This document shows positions 18,830 to 29,679 of a DNA stretch of 64,000 nt, one piece after another; within the stretch, counting starts at the first letter, position 1, and every line of letters begins with the position of its first letter. A program made the position numbers and the translations under genes. The notes under the pieces are model-generated. The model made no database searches. It was not told the origin of the DNA and was given only the letters and a program-made list of their open reading frames with translations. Source of the stretch: Heloderma charlesbogerti (taxonomy: Eukaryota; Chordata; Lepidosauria; Squamata; Helodermatidae); assembly GCA_026122225.1 (NCBI GenBank), contig JANEZZ010000986.1, positions 910,501 to 974,500 of the forward strand. Reading direction: 5' to 3'.

Positions 18830-21800
18830 AGAAGGGCAATTGCGGTGGGAGTGGGTCCCGGGTCTTTTTTATCCGCGCATGGCTGTATGGGGTGTGTGAT
18901 TGATGGGGCGTGGGTAGAGACGTGACGGTTCATTTTCTAATAAGCATGCCATGGGGTTAAGTCTCCCAGGTTTCAATGCTGGGGGAGGAGTGTGCATGGC
19001 ATTTGAGGAGGATTGTGAAAGTGATTGGTGTGGTCCGGCCGTGCGAGGAATGTCGCTAGGATTGGCCCCCCTGGTTCTATTGGGGGATCTGCAAGATCAA
19101 GCCCCCCCCCCATTCCCCTAACGGCTCTGTGGATTGGGTGGTTTCTGGCGGTGGCAACGTGGGTGTTGGGAGTTTCTGGCTGGGTGGGAAGGGCTTGGTC
19201 GGATTCGCGGTTGTCCTGGTCCCCCCAAGGGGGGGCTGTGGGATTTGTCTCCTGGTATTATGGACCTTCTTTTGCAGGGTTGTATTTCTTTGGCGTGGCG
19301 GCCATGGGTCCCCAAATGGCGTTGTAAGGGCAGGGGTGGCCTGCCCCCGCCGGGGGGCATGGCCAATTACCGCAGTCGGTCCTATGTCGATGCATGGCGG
19401 CGCAAGCCCCCGGCCGCATGGTCATTCGTGAATTTAAGTGTGGGTTGGGGAAGCGGTAGGATGGAGGGCAGTGCAGATATTCTAGAGGGGGATTTAGCAG
19501 CGGCCGGGCTCTCTGTTGGCGTGTACAGGCGACATCCGGTCCCACCCCCTCACCGCCGGCCGGGTCTTGAATGTTTATAAGCAATGGGTTGTAGGTTCTT
19601 TCGCTTCTTTTTGACGGCCTTAATGATCGGCACATGCATGTTCGGCCCTGCGGGGAGGCAACGCTGCCCCGGCCGCACCGCCACCCGTACCCCATCGTAG
19701 GGGAATGGCGGTTGGGTTTTCTACGCTGCATGCTCAGATTGGTCACCGCACGTCGTCGGGCCCCCGACCCTCACCAACAGGGTCCCGCGGTGTTGGAGGA
19801 GCCGGTTCTTGTTTATGGTGTTTGCCACGGGTTTTGCGGGTGAAGACACCACGCCCGGAACCATCAGGCATACGTCTGACGGTGGGGTCAGGACCCAACG
19901 GACCTACCGGCAGCGCACGGGGGCGCCTCCCGCGATCACCCACCCACGGCAGTGGGGTTACCTCTTTTCCGCGATACCGCCATCGACCCGGGATCTCCGG
20001 CCATGTCGCCATGGTGGCCCGAAAAATTGGTGCGTTAGTCTCGGGAGCGATCGGGGTGGGGGCAGCTGTTAACCTTATTTCCAGAATCTCACGCCCGCCT
20101 GGTAGGAGATGGGGTATATCGCTCCAATTTTGTGTGTCTTTGAGGCTACGGCGCACGTGCGGGCGGCACGGGCATTATGGAATGGTAACCTAGGGGCGGG
20201 TTGCGAGGGTCCCATAGTTTTGGGCAATAATGTTTTCCGGTTATCAATGGCGGGCCCTGGGCGGTCAAGGAAGCCTTTGGTCATCGCGCCCTGCAATGTC
20301 TGAGCGGGGCGAGCTACCGGTTTTTATGGGGAACGCCCGAATGTCGCCTTCCACGGACGTCTTGAAGAAAGAGAAAGAATGCATCGCAGGCAAAATCCCG
20401 GTGTTTGTCGGGCTCTTTTTCCCCCGAGAAGTATTTTAGCCGCCCAGGGCCCCCCGGGTCCAGCCCCCCCGGGGTATTAAGTGCACACCCTTGTACGGGG
20501 CGCCAGGCGGGTCGTGATAACGACCAGCGCAGGTTGAGCCCAGCATTCTTTAAGGCCGCGGATAGGTCTTCGGCATCCACAAACAGTGGGAGAACGGGGG
20601 GGCACGGGGAGGAATATGATTGATTTGAGGCGAATGCCACTACGGGTTTAACTCCAGCGGCACACGGCAGGCTCGGCGTTTTCACTGCAGCGTGTATTCT
20701 TGTGCTTTATCGCGGGGATGAGTTGGGAATAAGTGTGTATCAGGGAGTGGGGCTCGAGGCGGGATGGGGACCACTCAACTTTTTAATTTTGGAGGGTTGG
20801 ATGAGGCGACCCACCCGTCCAACCCATACCCTATCCCTCTCCCTCCCGGACCCCTGGGGCCGCTGGGGCCACCCTCCCCACCCCTACGCCCCAGTCACGC
20901 ACCCCCCTCACCGAAGCGAACACACCTAGGCAATATGGCTTTCCTGGCCGCGGGTATTGCGCGCGTCGGGGCGTAATGGGCACAGATCTTGGGGCGGGGG
21001 TGCGGAGGTGTGGGTGTCTTTTGTGGTCTTATGGGTTCAGGGGATTCATTTGGGGGCCCCTGGGGTTGGAAAGGTTTGCGGAACGCGATTAGGGTAATTC
21101 GCACGTAGGTCATGAAACTTCTGGTCTGGGGATGTGGGTCAAAATCACCACAAACCTGGTGCACTGAGGGGCGTTTATGCTCATACAGATCGGGAAATGG
21201 ACATAGTTTGACTTATGCGATCCGCCCCCACCACCCCACGCCCCCCCCGCTTGCATCCCGTGCCTTATGCCCGGCTTGGTCTAAGAAAGCTAATATGGAA
21301 ATAATGTCAGATTGGTGAGAGCGAGGGCGAATTTCGGGTCGGCCGGGGCGCGGGTTGCTCAGGCATGTTTGAACGGATTCGTTGGCCGCAGTCTTGGTCT
21401 CCTTGACCGGGTTTTGTGGCAGTTGGACCATCTGAAACCTCGATGATATGGGGGTCGCCTGAAGCCTCGGGTTATCGGGCGGGCCACCCCCAACAGGGCC
21501 ATTTGTCCCTCATACTCTCCCAGACCTGGTTGGGCCCCCCCCCCCAGGATTAATGCGTCTGGGTGAAGGGATTACACTAGGTTGGGTAAGGGATCAGTGC
21601 GGCGCTCGTCGGCGGGGGCGCGAGCCGGGGCGAACGAGTGCAGAGTATGGGGGTGTTCCCCTCCACTGATCGACATCGCTGTCGTCTGCACTGCGTTATA
21701 TAGTCCATTTCCTCTGGGGAACAATGCATGCCGTTCCCCTGAACTGGCTGATGGACGCGCAGACAAACTCAGTTTTATTTCGCAGATCGCAGAGCTGCCG

Positions 21801-22300
21801 TTCCTGATCTTCCGCCGTCGGAGTGGTGTTCTTGACCCTACAAGAGGCCCGGGTGATATGGAAGTGTCGGCGGGGGGTTGAAGCGGCGTTCTTGGGGGGT
21901 TTTCTCTTCGTGGGTGGGAGGGGCGGCTTGAATGTGGATCTGCTCCTCGCGGATGTGAGGTGGTGGGTAGGAGGATGATGTCGAGATATGGGCAGATATG
22001 CTTCGGATGGGTCGTGCCGTGATGAATCCTGCCCCGGGTCCACCCCCAAATTAAGCATCAGAAAGAAAGAATCGAAGCCACCCAGAGCGCGCGGCCCAGG
22101 GGGTTAAGAGAATCAACTGCACTGCCCTGCCCCCCGTTCATGATTTGGCGGCGCGGCGAGTTGGGGAGGAGGGAGCGCCAGCCCAACACTCAGGCAGGGA
22201 GATCCACATCCCCCCCGACACCCACCCCGGAACAGGACGAACATTGAGGGGAATTTATCTTGGGGGCTTATGATCTCTTACGTCATGCATTTTTCCTCAT
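18830..22300. other. CpG-rich, GC-rich, repeat-free block of about 3.4 kb
   Basis: Composition changes abruptly from AT-rich, CpG-poor DNA to GC-rich DNA full of CpG; one sampled line (19141-19200) is 37/60 G+C, and another (20041-20100) holds five CpGs. No LINE, SINE, MITE or internal repeat is visible. The longest frames (up to 162 codons) are no longer than expected by chance in GC-rich DNA and show no domain. The right edge fades through C and A homopolymer runs (22310-22460). It could be an orphan CpG island or promoter, a non-coding exon region, or an assembly or gap-filling artefact. The sequence alone does not decide. Confidence 0.6.
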
Positions 22301-22309
22301 CCTGCATTT

Positions 22310-22460
22310 TTAAAAAAAAAAAACCATTTGTTTCTGTTTCTCGTCTTCAAGGTCCTTAACCCACAATCTCACCCCCCCACCCCCCCCCCACCCCTAAACA
22401 AAAAAAAAAAAACAAACTACACACAAAAACCAAAACAAAAACTAAAAAAAAAACTTGGTG
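22310..22460. repeat. Low-complexity A-rich and C-rich tract
   Basis: Runs of A, then (C)n with single A interruptions, then A-rich sequence with scattered C, at the right border of the GC-rich block. Confidence 0.85.
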
Positions 22461-23323
22461 GAAGGCAGATGCTCCTTCGCAGCTTCTCATTTCAGCCAAC
22501 TAGCCTAGCTTTCAAAGGAGCAGAGAGCAGCGATTTGCCTCACAGCCAGCCAGGGTGAAATTTGATTATCACTAGGTTTAATCCAAGATTGACTTGCCTC
22601 ACTTGCTTATCTGCCATGTAGGAAACATTGGTGCTTGAATTCAACTTAAGACTTCGAATGGCTAATTGCGTGCATCTGCATGGATCGGTGTATGTAGTCC
22701 GTTCCTTGGGTTTCATAAATCCAGATGAGAAATCCGGAGCTAATGTATTTATTTAAATAAATAGATTGGCAAGGAGGAATTATTTCCAGGTGTCATCCCT
22801 ATGCTTCCCTTTGCCTTTCAGGTGATGCTCCCTCATTGACACCCCCCACACACACACACACACGCACACACTGATTCTATTCTATATTGACAGCCATTTC
22901 CAGACATGGTGAAGATTTGTTTGCTTATGAGACTGTGCTCTGAGGGAAGTTCTCCTGACAGCCATGCCAGTTGAATCACTTACTGAATGCTTTAACATAC
23001 ATAAAAATGCAAAGCGGCTGAAACAGGAGTCGAATAATAACATTATTAAAATACCCTCTCGGGCCGGGTCATGTGATGCAGACTTGCCACAGTTAGCAGA
23101 ACGGTTGAGCTAAGCTCTCAGTCAGGATTTCTTTTTTTCTATTCTTCCATTCACCCTACCTCACTTAAACGAAAATGTTCCCTTGATGATTACATAGGGC
23201 AGTGTGAGGTGTTTAGGGCAGGGTGTTTTTTAATTGAAGGGCTAGGAAGCAAAATTTATTGATTCATCAGGCCTTCTTTGCTAGAGATTCAAATACAAGT
23301 GAAAATCACTACAGGAGGGAGGG
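22461..23323. other. Unique non-coding DNA with (CA)n at 22845-22872
   Basis: Nothing recognised other than the CA microsatellite. Confidence 0.5.
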
Positions 23324-23805
23324 GTGAGAATTTCATTTCATTTCAGTTTTGATAAGAGTTTACTAAAATTTGTAAAGTTCTCCATATTAAGGACTCAAAG
23401 ACCTAGAGATTTAAACAAACTGAAGATGGGAGAAGGCAGAACTGACAGATTCATCCATCTATCCAAGCTCAGGGTTTTGAGTGCTTTGCTCTTTAAAAGT
23501 CTGGGTTTGAATCCCTGCATATTCAACCACACTAGTGCTTAATTAGGGTTGCCACCTCTTTTTTCTGACGAGCCCTCATCTTTAACAGCTATATGGCAGG
23601 CACATCATGATCCTCTCAATGATAGGAATAGCTGTACCTGCTGAATTTGGCTGGTGCAGATGGGTGAGAATTTCATTTCAGTCCATCTATCAAATTTACC
23701 AGAATGTACCAAATTTGCAAAGTTTTTCATATAAGGGAGAAAAAGACCTGAGTTTTCAAAAGTTTGAATGTGGGAGAAAGCAAAACTGACAAACTCTCCC
23801 ATACT
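23324..23805 (+). repeat. Pair of diverged direct repeats of about 145 bp
   Basis: 23324-23470 and 23661-23805 both begin TGAGAATTTCATTTCA. They share, in order, ACTAAAATTTGTAAAG / ACCAAATTTGCAAAG, AAAGACCT, a GGGAGAA.GCA.AACTGACA block and a final CCATCTATCCAAG / CCATACTTAG stretch. They are probably two copies of one AT-rich hAT-like MITE, and lack clear ends. Confidence 0.65.
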
Positions 23806-23810
23806 TAGCT

Positions 23811-23992
23811 TTTTGTTGTTTATTCAGTCAGTTGCTTCCGACTCTTCGTGACTTCATGGACCAGCCCACGCCAGAGCTTCCTATCGGCCGTCACCACCCC
23901 CAGCTCCCCCAAGGTCGAGTCCAAAACCTCCAGAATATCATCCATCCATCTTGCCCTTGGTCGGCCCCTCTTCCTTTTGCCTTCCACTTTCA
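23811..23992 (-). repeat. RTE-BovB LINE 3' end, minus strand
   Basis: TTGTTGTTTATTCAGTCAG, CCGACTCTTCGTGACTTCAT and CTTGGTCGGCCCCTCTTCC are the inverted 3' end of a BovB element, diverged from the copy at 1080-2137. 5'-truncated to under 200 bp. Confidence 0.8.
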
Positions 23993-24181
23993 AAAAACAA
24001 CCTGAAATCTAGGTTCCATTATTTTATATACACTGGTGGATTCTGCCCAAATGCTTATTGCTCTGGCTGGCAGCCATTTCGGAACAGATGCCCAGAAATG
24101 TGACATCTGTCTTTATTAATTTTGTACCACATCACTTGTATCATGTAAATGTACTATGTACATTTTCCTTAAGCAGATAAC

Positions 24182-24243
24182 ATATAAAGTTGCTTCATAC
24201 TGAGTCAGACTGTTGATCTACAAAGCCCAGCACTGTCTAGCCT
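24182..24243 (-). repeat. tRNA-derived SINE tail fragment, minus strand
   Basis: TTGCTTCATACTGAGTCAGAC followed by GCCCAGCACTGTCTAGCC is the inverted 3' part of the SINE at 50128-50300. Confidence 0.6.
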
Positions 24244-25029
24244 GCATTTTAAATGCATACAGGAATACACATTCTGAAGTATGAGATATGATACTTTCAT
24301 AAGGCAGAACCATGTATTGTTTAACCACTGTATAATATAGTAATACCTTTTCCTAAAATCTGCATATACATTCATCTGTAAATACATATTTATATGCTTA
24401 TTTTTAATTACGCTTCTCACACAATGTTAATTTTATATGTATTTTCTCTCAAAGCACACATTTCTAAACGTATGTTTTACCCTAAAATACACATTTGATA
24501 TGCATGTTTGTATGTTTTTTTTTTAGTTGAGAACTGTATTGCAAAATTTGGTGAAGTATGACATCAACAGGATAACTGTATTCCAATCCACACATTAGCC
24601 TGAGAAGTGCAGATTAAGCTGGTTTCATTTGCTTCAAAATGCAGACCGAACGAATTCCCAGAGCATCCCTCACCCACATATATTCATTCATAGGAACGAG
24701 GCAACAGAAGTAAGGCGACTGGGTGTGAGCGACAGGCCTCTTTCAGTTATGACACAAGAAGGCTTGTAGAACTTCTTCTCCTGCTGGAGGCCCACCTAGG
24801 AATTGGGAGACCTTCCAGAGAGGATTAGGGGGACACATGGGAGGCTGATGGGGGGGGGGGCAGGAGAGCAGTGTGAAGCAGCTATCTAATCTTGCTACAT
24901 GAAGATTTTGCCCTGCAACTGTGGTGCACTAACTGAGTCATGGTAATTTCCTTCAAGTTGTGCCCTTGGAGCTATGTGCCCAAATTCCATTACTCCTCCA
25001 TCCTGCATGCCAGAGGGAACCAGCATCTT
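24244..25029. other. Unique non-coding DNA
   Basis: AT-rich with a G run near 24850. ATTCCCAGAGCATCCCTCA near 24655-24675 weakly resembles an hAT terminus. No gene recognised. Confidence 0.4.
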
Positions 25030-25258
25030 CAATGGAACCACAGTTGAATGGCAGAGTGTGTGCTTTCCACAGGTGAGGTGACACCGCTCGCCCCCCCCCC
25101 CCGCCCCCAGTCCAGTCCCTAGCATCTCCAGTGAATGGAACACAGGCAGCCTGGATTGCAAAAGACCTCTGCCTGAGACTGAGTTGCTGCCAGCCATAGT
25201 AATCCCTGCTGACCTAGATGAACTAGTGTTCTGAGTCTGTAGAAGGAAACTTTATAGA
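25030..25258 (+). repeat. tRNA-derived SINE, diverged
   Basis: TGGCAGAGTGTGTGCTTTCC (head), CTAGCATCTCCAGTGAATGG, CCTCTGCCTGAGACTGAG, GAGTTGCTGCCAGCCATAG and TGACCTAGATGAACTAGTG, in the order seen at 50128-50300. A C-rich insertion (about 25088-25107) interrupts it. Confidence 0.6.
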
Positions 25259-25826
25259 TTGTTTGTATGTATAGGAAGTAAAGCCATAGATGAGGTTTGT
25301 GTTCATCTGGTATTATATAAACACTGGAATAATTTATAAGCTTCCAGTGGCAGGATGCTAGGAAAAAAAACAAAATGAAATAAAACATTTGGGTGGGGGG
25401 GATCTCTGAAATGTGATATTATGCTATATTTTATGAGAATGATAGGAGTCATCTGACTAACGTGCTTCTAAACCAAGGCTGTTGTTCACTAGCAGTTCAG
25501 CAAGGAAAGAGAGATCAGGGAGTTAAATCCCTCAAGCAAAACTTTTAACTGTCTTTCTTTTTTACAGTCTATCATAGGGATTTAGGGAGGCAGGAGAAGC
25601 TAGAATTGAATAATGAAATGTTTACTTATAAAACAGCAGATAGACACAGAGAGAACTTTAATTACAGTAATTAAATATTGTGAATTATTTAACTTTTGTG
25701 AATCTTCCATTTAACTCGTAAGTGTTGAAGGATTTCTTTTTTTGCCTGCTTTGAATTCATGCCACACTTAGGAGATTATTTAAAAATTATTTACAAAGAG
25801 GCTTTCTCAACATTTTACATTATGAG
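25259..25826. other. Unique non-coding DNA
   Basis: Nothing recognised. Confidence 0.45.
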
Positions 25827-26718
25827 TACGGATGTACGAATCCCTTACCTGTTCTGGTCGGGGCATCCACTGGGGGGGGGAGGTGCTCCATCCCTCCCCC
25901 CGGAATCCTCGATGGGGGGGAGGCGATCCGGTCCCCCCCTCGGAATCCTGCCCAACCGGCTCTGCTCTATGGCAGCTCCGCGGAGCAGCCAGCCAGGGCC
26001 GTCCGCAGCCGGACTTCCAGCCGCAGACAGGCTGCTGTAGACGCAAATGGTGGCCGCCGTAGTGGCCGCCATTTACATCCTTCCAGGCTGCCGTGATAGG
26101 CTACATAAGAATTTACATAGCCTATCACTGCTAACCCCGCCCCAAATGGTGTATGCAAATGGTGGTGGCTACGGCGGCCACCATTTGCATTCCCTATTTT
26201 TCGCCGTTCTAGCCTACATAAATATTTATGTAGGCAATTACAGCAAAAAAAAGGGAACCGGAAATAGCGTAGTGGGAGCTATTTGCGGTTCCCTTTTTTC
26301 GCCGTAATTGCCTACGTAAATATTTATGTACGTAGGCTAGAACAGCGAAAAATAGGGAACGCAAATGGCGGCCGCCGTAGCCGCCATTTGCATACGCCGT
26401 TTCTTGGGGGGGGTTAGCCGTGATAGGCTACATAAGTTCTTACGTAGCCTATCACAGCTGCAAGGATGGCAATGGTGGCTGCAGCAGCCCAGCCATGGCT
26501 GGCCAGGAGACCAGCTGCCGCTGCCAAATCTGTCGCCGCCAAATCTGCTGCCGGAACCGCCGCCACCACCAAATCCACCACATCCGCCCCAGGTAAGTTC
26601 CATCCCTGGGGATTCTGGGGGGGGGGGCAGGAGGCTGTTCTGCCACAGATTCCGAGGGGCCGGATTCTAAAGAATCCAGCCCCACTGGAATCCGTGGCGG
26701 AATTCTCTGCCATCCCTA
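25827..26718. mobile_element. P8: complete palindromic hAT-like MITE, three-armed core
   Basis: 892 bp from TACGGATGTACG to CATCCCTA. Flanks ATTATGAG (25819-25826) and CACATGAG (26719-26726) share 5 of 8 positions, a decayed duplication. Outward donor-like octamers: CCTTACCT at 25843-25850 (16 nt from the left end) and AGGTAAGT at 26591-26598 (120 nt from the right end). The core of about 250 bp nests a pale outer palindrome (GTATGCAAATGG ... CCATTTGCATACG) around three hairpins carrying CTACATAAATATTTATGTAG, a central GGGAACCGGAAATAGCG arm, and CTACGTAAATATTTATGTACGTAG. GATAGGCTAC hairpins flank it (about 26093-26130 and 26420-26458). The B end is a hairpin of about 60 nt. A 149-codon frame running through it is an artefact of the GC-rich repeat. 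Confidence 0.88.
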
Positions 26719-26744
26719 CACATGAGCTGATATGCATGGTGGGA

Positions 26745-27075
26745 ATAGAGAGAAGGTCTTCCCCCAGGGCCCAGGGTCATCTAATAGAGCTGAATGGCAA
26801 GAGATTCAGGATGGAGAAAAAGGAGTACTTCGTACAGCGCATAGTTAAACTAAGGAATTTGCTACTACAACATGTGGTGATGGCCACCAGTGCAGGCAAC
26901 TTTAAAGGAGGTTAGACAAATGCATAGAGGAAAAGGCTATCAATGGCTAGTAGTCATTGTGACTATATGCTGCCACTGGGAAACAATCGTGGGAGATGCC
27001 TCCAGCCCTCATGTCCTGCTTTGGGGCTTTCCATAGGCATTCAGCTGGCCACTGTGGGAAATGGAATGCTGGATT
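26745..27075 (+). repeat. CR1-type LINE 3' end, interrupted by an L2 tail
   Basis: Runs from GGTCATCTAATAGAGCTG through GTGATGGCCACCAGTGCAG to GGAATGCTGGATTAG. It resumes after the inserted L2 piece as GTCTGATCCAGCAGGGC ... CATTCTTATGG at 27446-27485. The split gives a clear insertion order: the L2 tail is younger. Confidence 0.75.
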
Positions 27076-27445
27076 AGTATTTATTTATTTATTTACTTAT
27101 TTATTTCTATACCACCCAATAGCCAAAGTTCTCTGGATGGTTCACAAAAATTAAAACCACAAAGTATAACATAAAACAATATAAAATACAAATGCTTAAA
27201 ACTACAATAGAAAAGTACAACCAAAATAGAACCTAGCAGCAATGCAGAGATTTAAAATACAGATTTAAAACAGCAGCACTAAAAGACTAGAGTGCTAAAT
27301 TAGTAAATTCTGGGAAAATAATTAGGTCTTCACCTGGAGCCAAAAGGAGTACAACATAGGTGCCAGGGGAATCTCTCTAGAGAGCTCATTCCACAGCCGG
27401 GGTGCCACAGCAGAAAAGACCCTCTTCCTGGTAGCCACCTGCCTC
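27076..27445 (-). pseudogene. L2 LINE 3' end inserted in another LINE, minus strand
   Basis: The minus strand encodes RKRVFSAVAPRLWNELSREI, the C-terminal motif of L2 ORF2. A 3' UTR follows, ending GAACCATCCAGAGAAC..TTGGCTATTGGGTGG and (AAAT)n. It lies cleanly between the two halves of the LINE tail at 26745 and 27446. Confidence 0.8.
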
Positions 27446-27485
27446 TTTTTGTCTGATCCAGCAGGGCTTTTCTGACATTCTTATG
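27446..27485 (+). repeat. CR1-type LINE tail, second half
   Basis: Continuation of 26745-27075 after the L2 insertion. Confidence 0.7.
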
Positions 27486-28179
27486 GAAGAAAAATAACTA
27501 CAACAAAACCAATGATTCACAGAGGGTTTCCATTAAAATTAACCAAAATCCACCTTGCTGCAGTACGTTGTTGAGCAAATTGGAAGATTTTATCACATTT
27601 TGCAGTTCCATCCATGCACCCCTGAAAATCTCATAAAATGCCCTTCCTTTCAGGAAAGGCAAATATCCCCATGAAAGTGTGTGTGTGTGTGTGTAGGGGA
27701 GGTGGATTTCTAACTATTATACTTCTGCAAATTTTGGGATTCACCTGAACATGGAGGTATATCTCCAATATTTCTTGGAGCTGTTTTTGGTACAAAGGTG
27801 TCAGCATGCTGGGAGTGAGCTCAGCATTAATAGGGGAGATGTTAAGCCTCATTAGATGAGAATATATCATTCCATCATTACTAATGGGGCTGAGCCAAAA
27901 GGTGGGGTGATTTTTGTGATTTTTTTTATCAGCAATGAAAGCTTCCCCCTTCGAGCAAGGTTTTAAGGGGATGAAAGTATTCACCTATTCAGGAAGCAGA
28001 GCCTCAGACAGACTTCATTTACCTTCAGTGACATCATCACATTCACTATGTCATCCCTGATTGGCTAGGGTTATTCATCTGACTAATCCTAACTTTCCCC
28101 CAACATTAACTTCAGTGACATCAACATGTAGCCAAATCTTACTTGCTGTGAAGCATTGGTGCTTCTGAGAGCTCCAACT
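27486..28179. other. Unique non-coding DNA with (GT)n at 27677-27694
   Basis: Nothing recognised beyond the microsatellite. Confidence 0.5.
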
Positions 28180-28511
28180 GAATTGGGGGGGGTGGCCTGA
28201 GTACTCCCAGCAGCTGAGTGGGTGGGAAGCTTCAGTCTGTTTCCCGCCTCCCAGCTGAGCAGAGCAGAGCAGAGCAAGCTGCTCCAGCTGGTCCAGGGAC
28301 TACAGAAGCAAGGAGCAAGCGAACAGAGCGAGCAAACAGGGGGAGCAAACAGGAGTTGGCCAGGGGAGTTGCAGTGGTAGAAGAGACAAAGGAGACAAAG
28401 GAGACAGAGGCTAAGAGTGGGACTCTGCTTTTAAACTCTACTGAGTAGAGGAGCAGGCACAGGCTAGTCTAGAACAATCACAAAGCTAGACACAAAAAGG
28501 GAAAAGAGGCA

Positions 28512-29538
28512 ATGGAAGGACAGGACTCTCCAGTGGTGGTGACCTGCAAGGTGTGTGCAATGTTTGTTTTCTTGCCTGAGAACAACATGGCCTACACCTG
28601 CAACAGGTGCAAGTTGATCACGCTGCTGGAAGAAAAAGTAAGTGGACTGGAGCGGTGACTGTCGACCCGCCAGGGAATAAGAGAACACGAAGAGTTCTTG
28701 GACAGAATGGGGGAACTACAGCAGCAAAGGGAAGACCAGAAGCTCGAAGAGCAACAGCAAGATGATGCAGTGGGAAATGCTGAGGTGAAGAAAAATGGAG
28801 TAGAGGATACTCCTTGGAAAAGGGTGACAGTTAGGAGAAGAAGAACTAGACACCACTCTGTGCCAGTGGAAGTAGTGGATCTGTGGAACCGATTCCAAGT
28901 ACTTGCAGATGAGACTGGAGGACAGCCTTCCAGAGGAAGAATCACAGGGGAACCTACATGAGAGTGAGCAAGAGGCTGAAGGTCAGTCAAACAGAGGCGA
29001 TGAAACCCAGGACTAGAAGAAGAAGAAGAGAAGAGTGGTAGTAGTGGGAGACTCCTTGCTGCGTGGGATCAAGAGCCAAGTATGTCGCAAAGACCCGTGG
29101 ACTCGCCAGGTATGTTGTCTCCCGGGAGGACGAATTAGAGACGTGACTGAAAGGTTGCCTGCACTCATAAAGCCCACTGACAGGTATCCCTTTCTTCTCA
29201 TCCATGTGGGAACAAATGATATCGCCAAGCAGAGCTACAAAGAAATCACGTCAGACTTTGAAGCTTTGGGAAGGAAACTCAAGAACTTTGAGGCCCAGAT
29301 AGTTTTTTCATCCATCCTTCCAGTAGTTAGAAGAGGGATAGAAAGGGAACAAAAAATACTCTGGGTGAATGACTGGCTATGAAGGTGGTGCCGACGAGAG
29401 AGATTTGGATTCTGGGACCACGGGCTATACTTCCTGGAAGATGGGCTGTTGGCAAGGGACGGGTTGCACCTCACAAAGGATGGGAAGAATGTGTTTGGCC
29501 ACAGCATGAAGAATTTCAGCAGGAGGGCTTTAAACTGA
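28512..29538 (+). pseudogene. CR1 ORF1: zinc-knuckle-like N-terminus and SGNH esterase domain
   Basis: CR1 ORF1 protein, thought to bind RNA and possibly lipids. It starts MEGQDSPVVVTCKVCAM at 28512. Two Cys pairs (CKVC and CNRC) about 20 residues apart form a zinc-finger-like module, followed by an LLEEKVSGLE coiled segment. An in-frame TGA at 28656-28658 (codon 49, from CGA) and a frameshift near 28900 break it. From about 29035 the esterase domain is readable: GDSLLRG (block I serine), GTNDI (block III) and, after a second TGA at 29380-29382, ARDGLHLTKDG carrying the block V Asp and His. All catalytic positions of an SGNH hydrolase are thus still present. ORF1 ends at the TGA of 29536-29538. 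Confidence 0.88.
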
Positions 29539-29679
29539 ATCCTACGGGGAAGGGAGATGTAATGTTGGGGGTAACAATGGACGTAGGCGCATGCACTGCA
29601 ATGGAGAGAACAGCTCTGATAGCGCCCAATAGTCTTCAGACACATGTCGGAAGAAAGCCAGACTGTGAAGCACGTGGTC

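Noticed and set aside
19258..19746. 162-codon frames in the GC-rich block (also 19705-20193)
   Set aside because: Overlapping frames on both strands with no domain; lengths are ordinary for about 60 percent GC DNA.
18830..22300. Bacterial or viral insertion as source of the GC-rich block
   Set aside because: No gene-length coding frames, ribosome-binding patterns or recognisable proteins, as any prokaryotic or viral stretch of 3.4 kb would have.
26466..26915. 149-codon Ala/Pro-rich frame
   Set aside because: It lies mostly inside MITE P8 and crosses its right end into a LINE tail; the composition follows from GC-rich arms.
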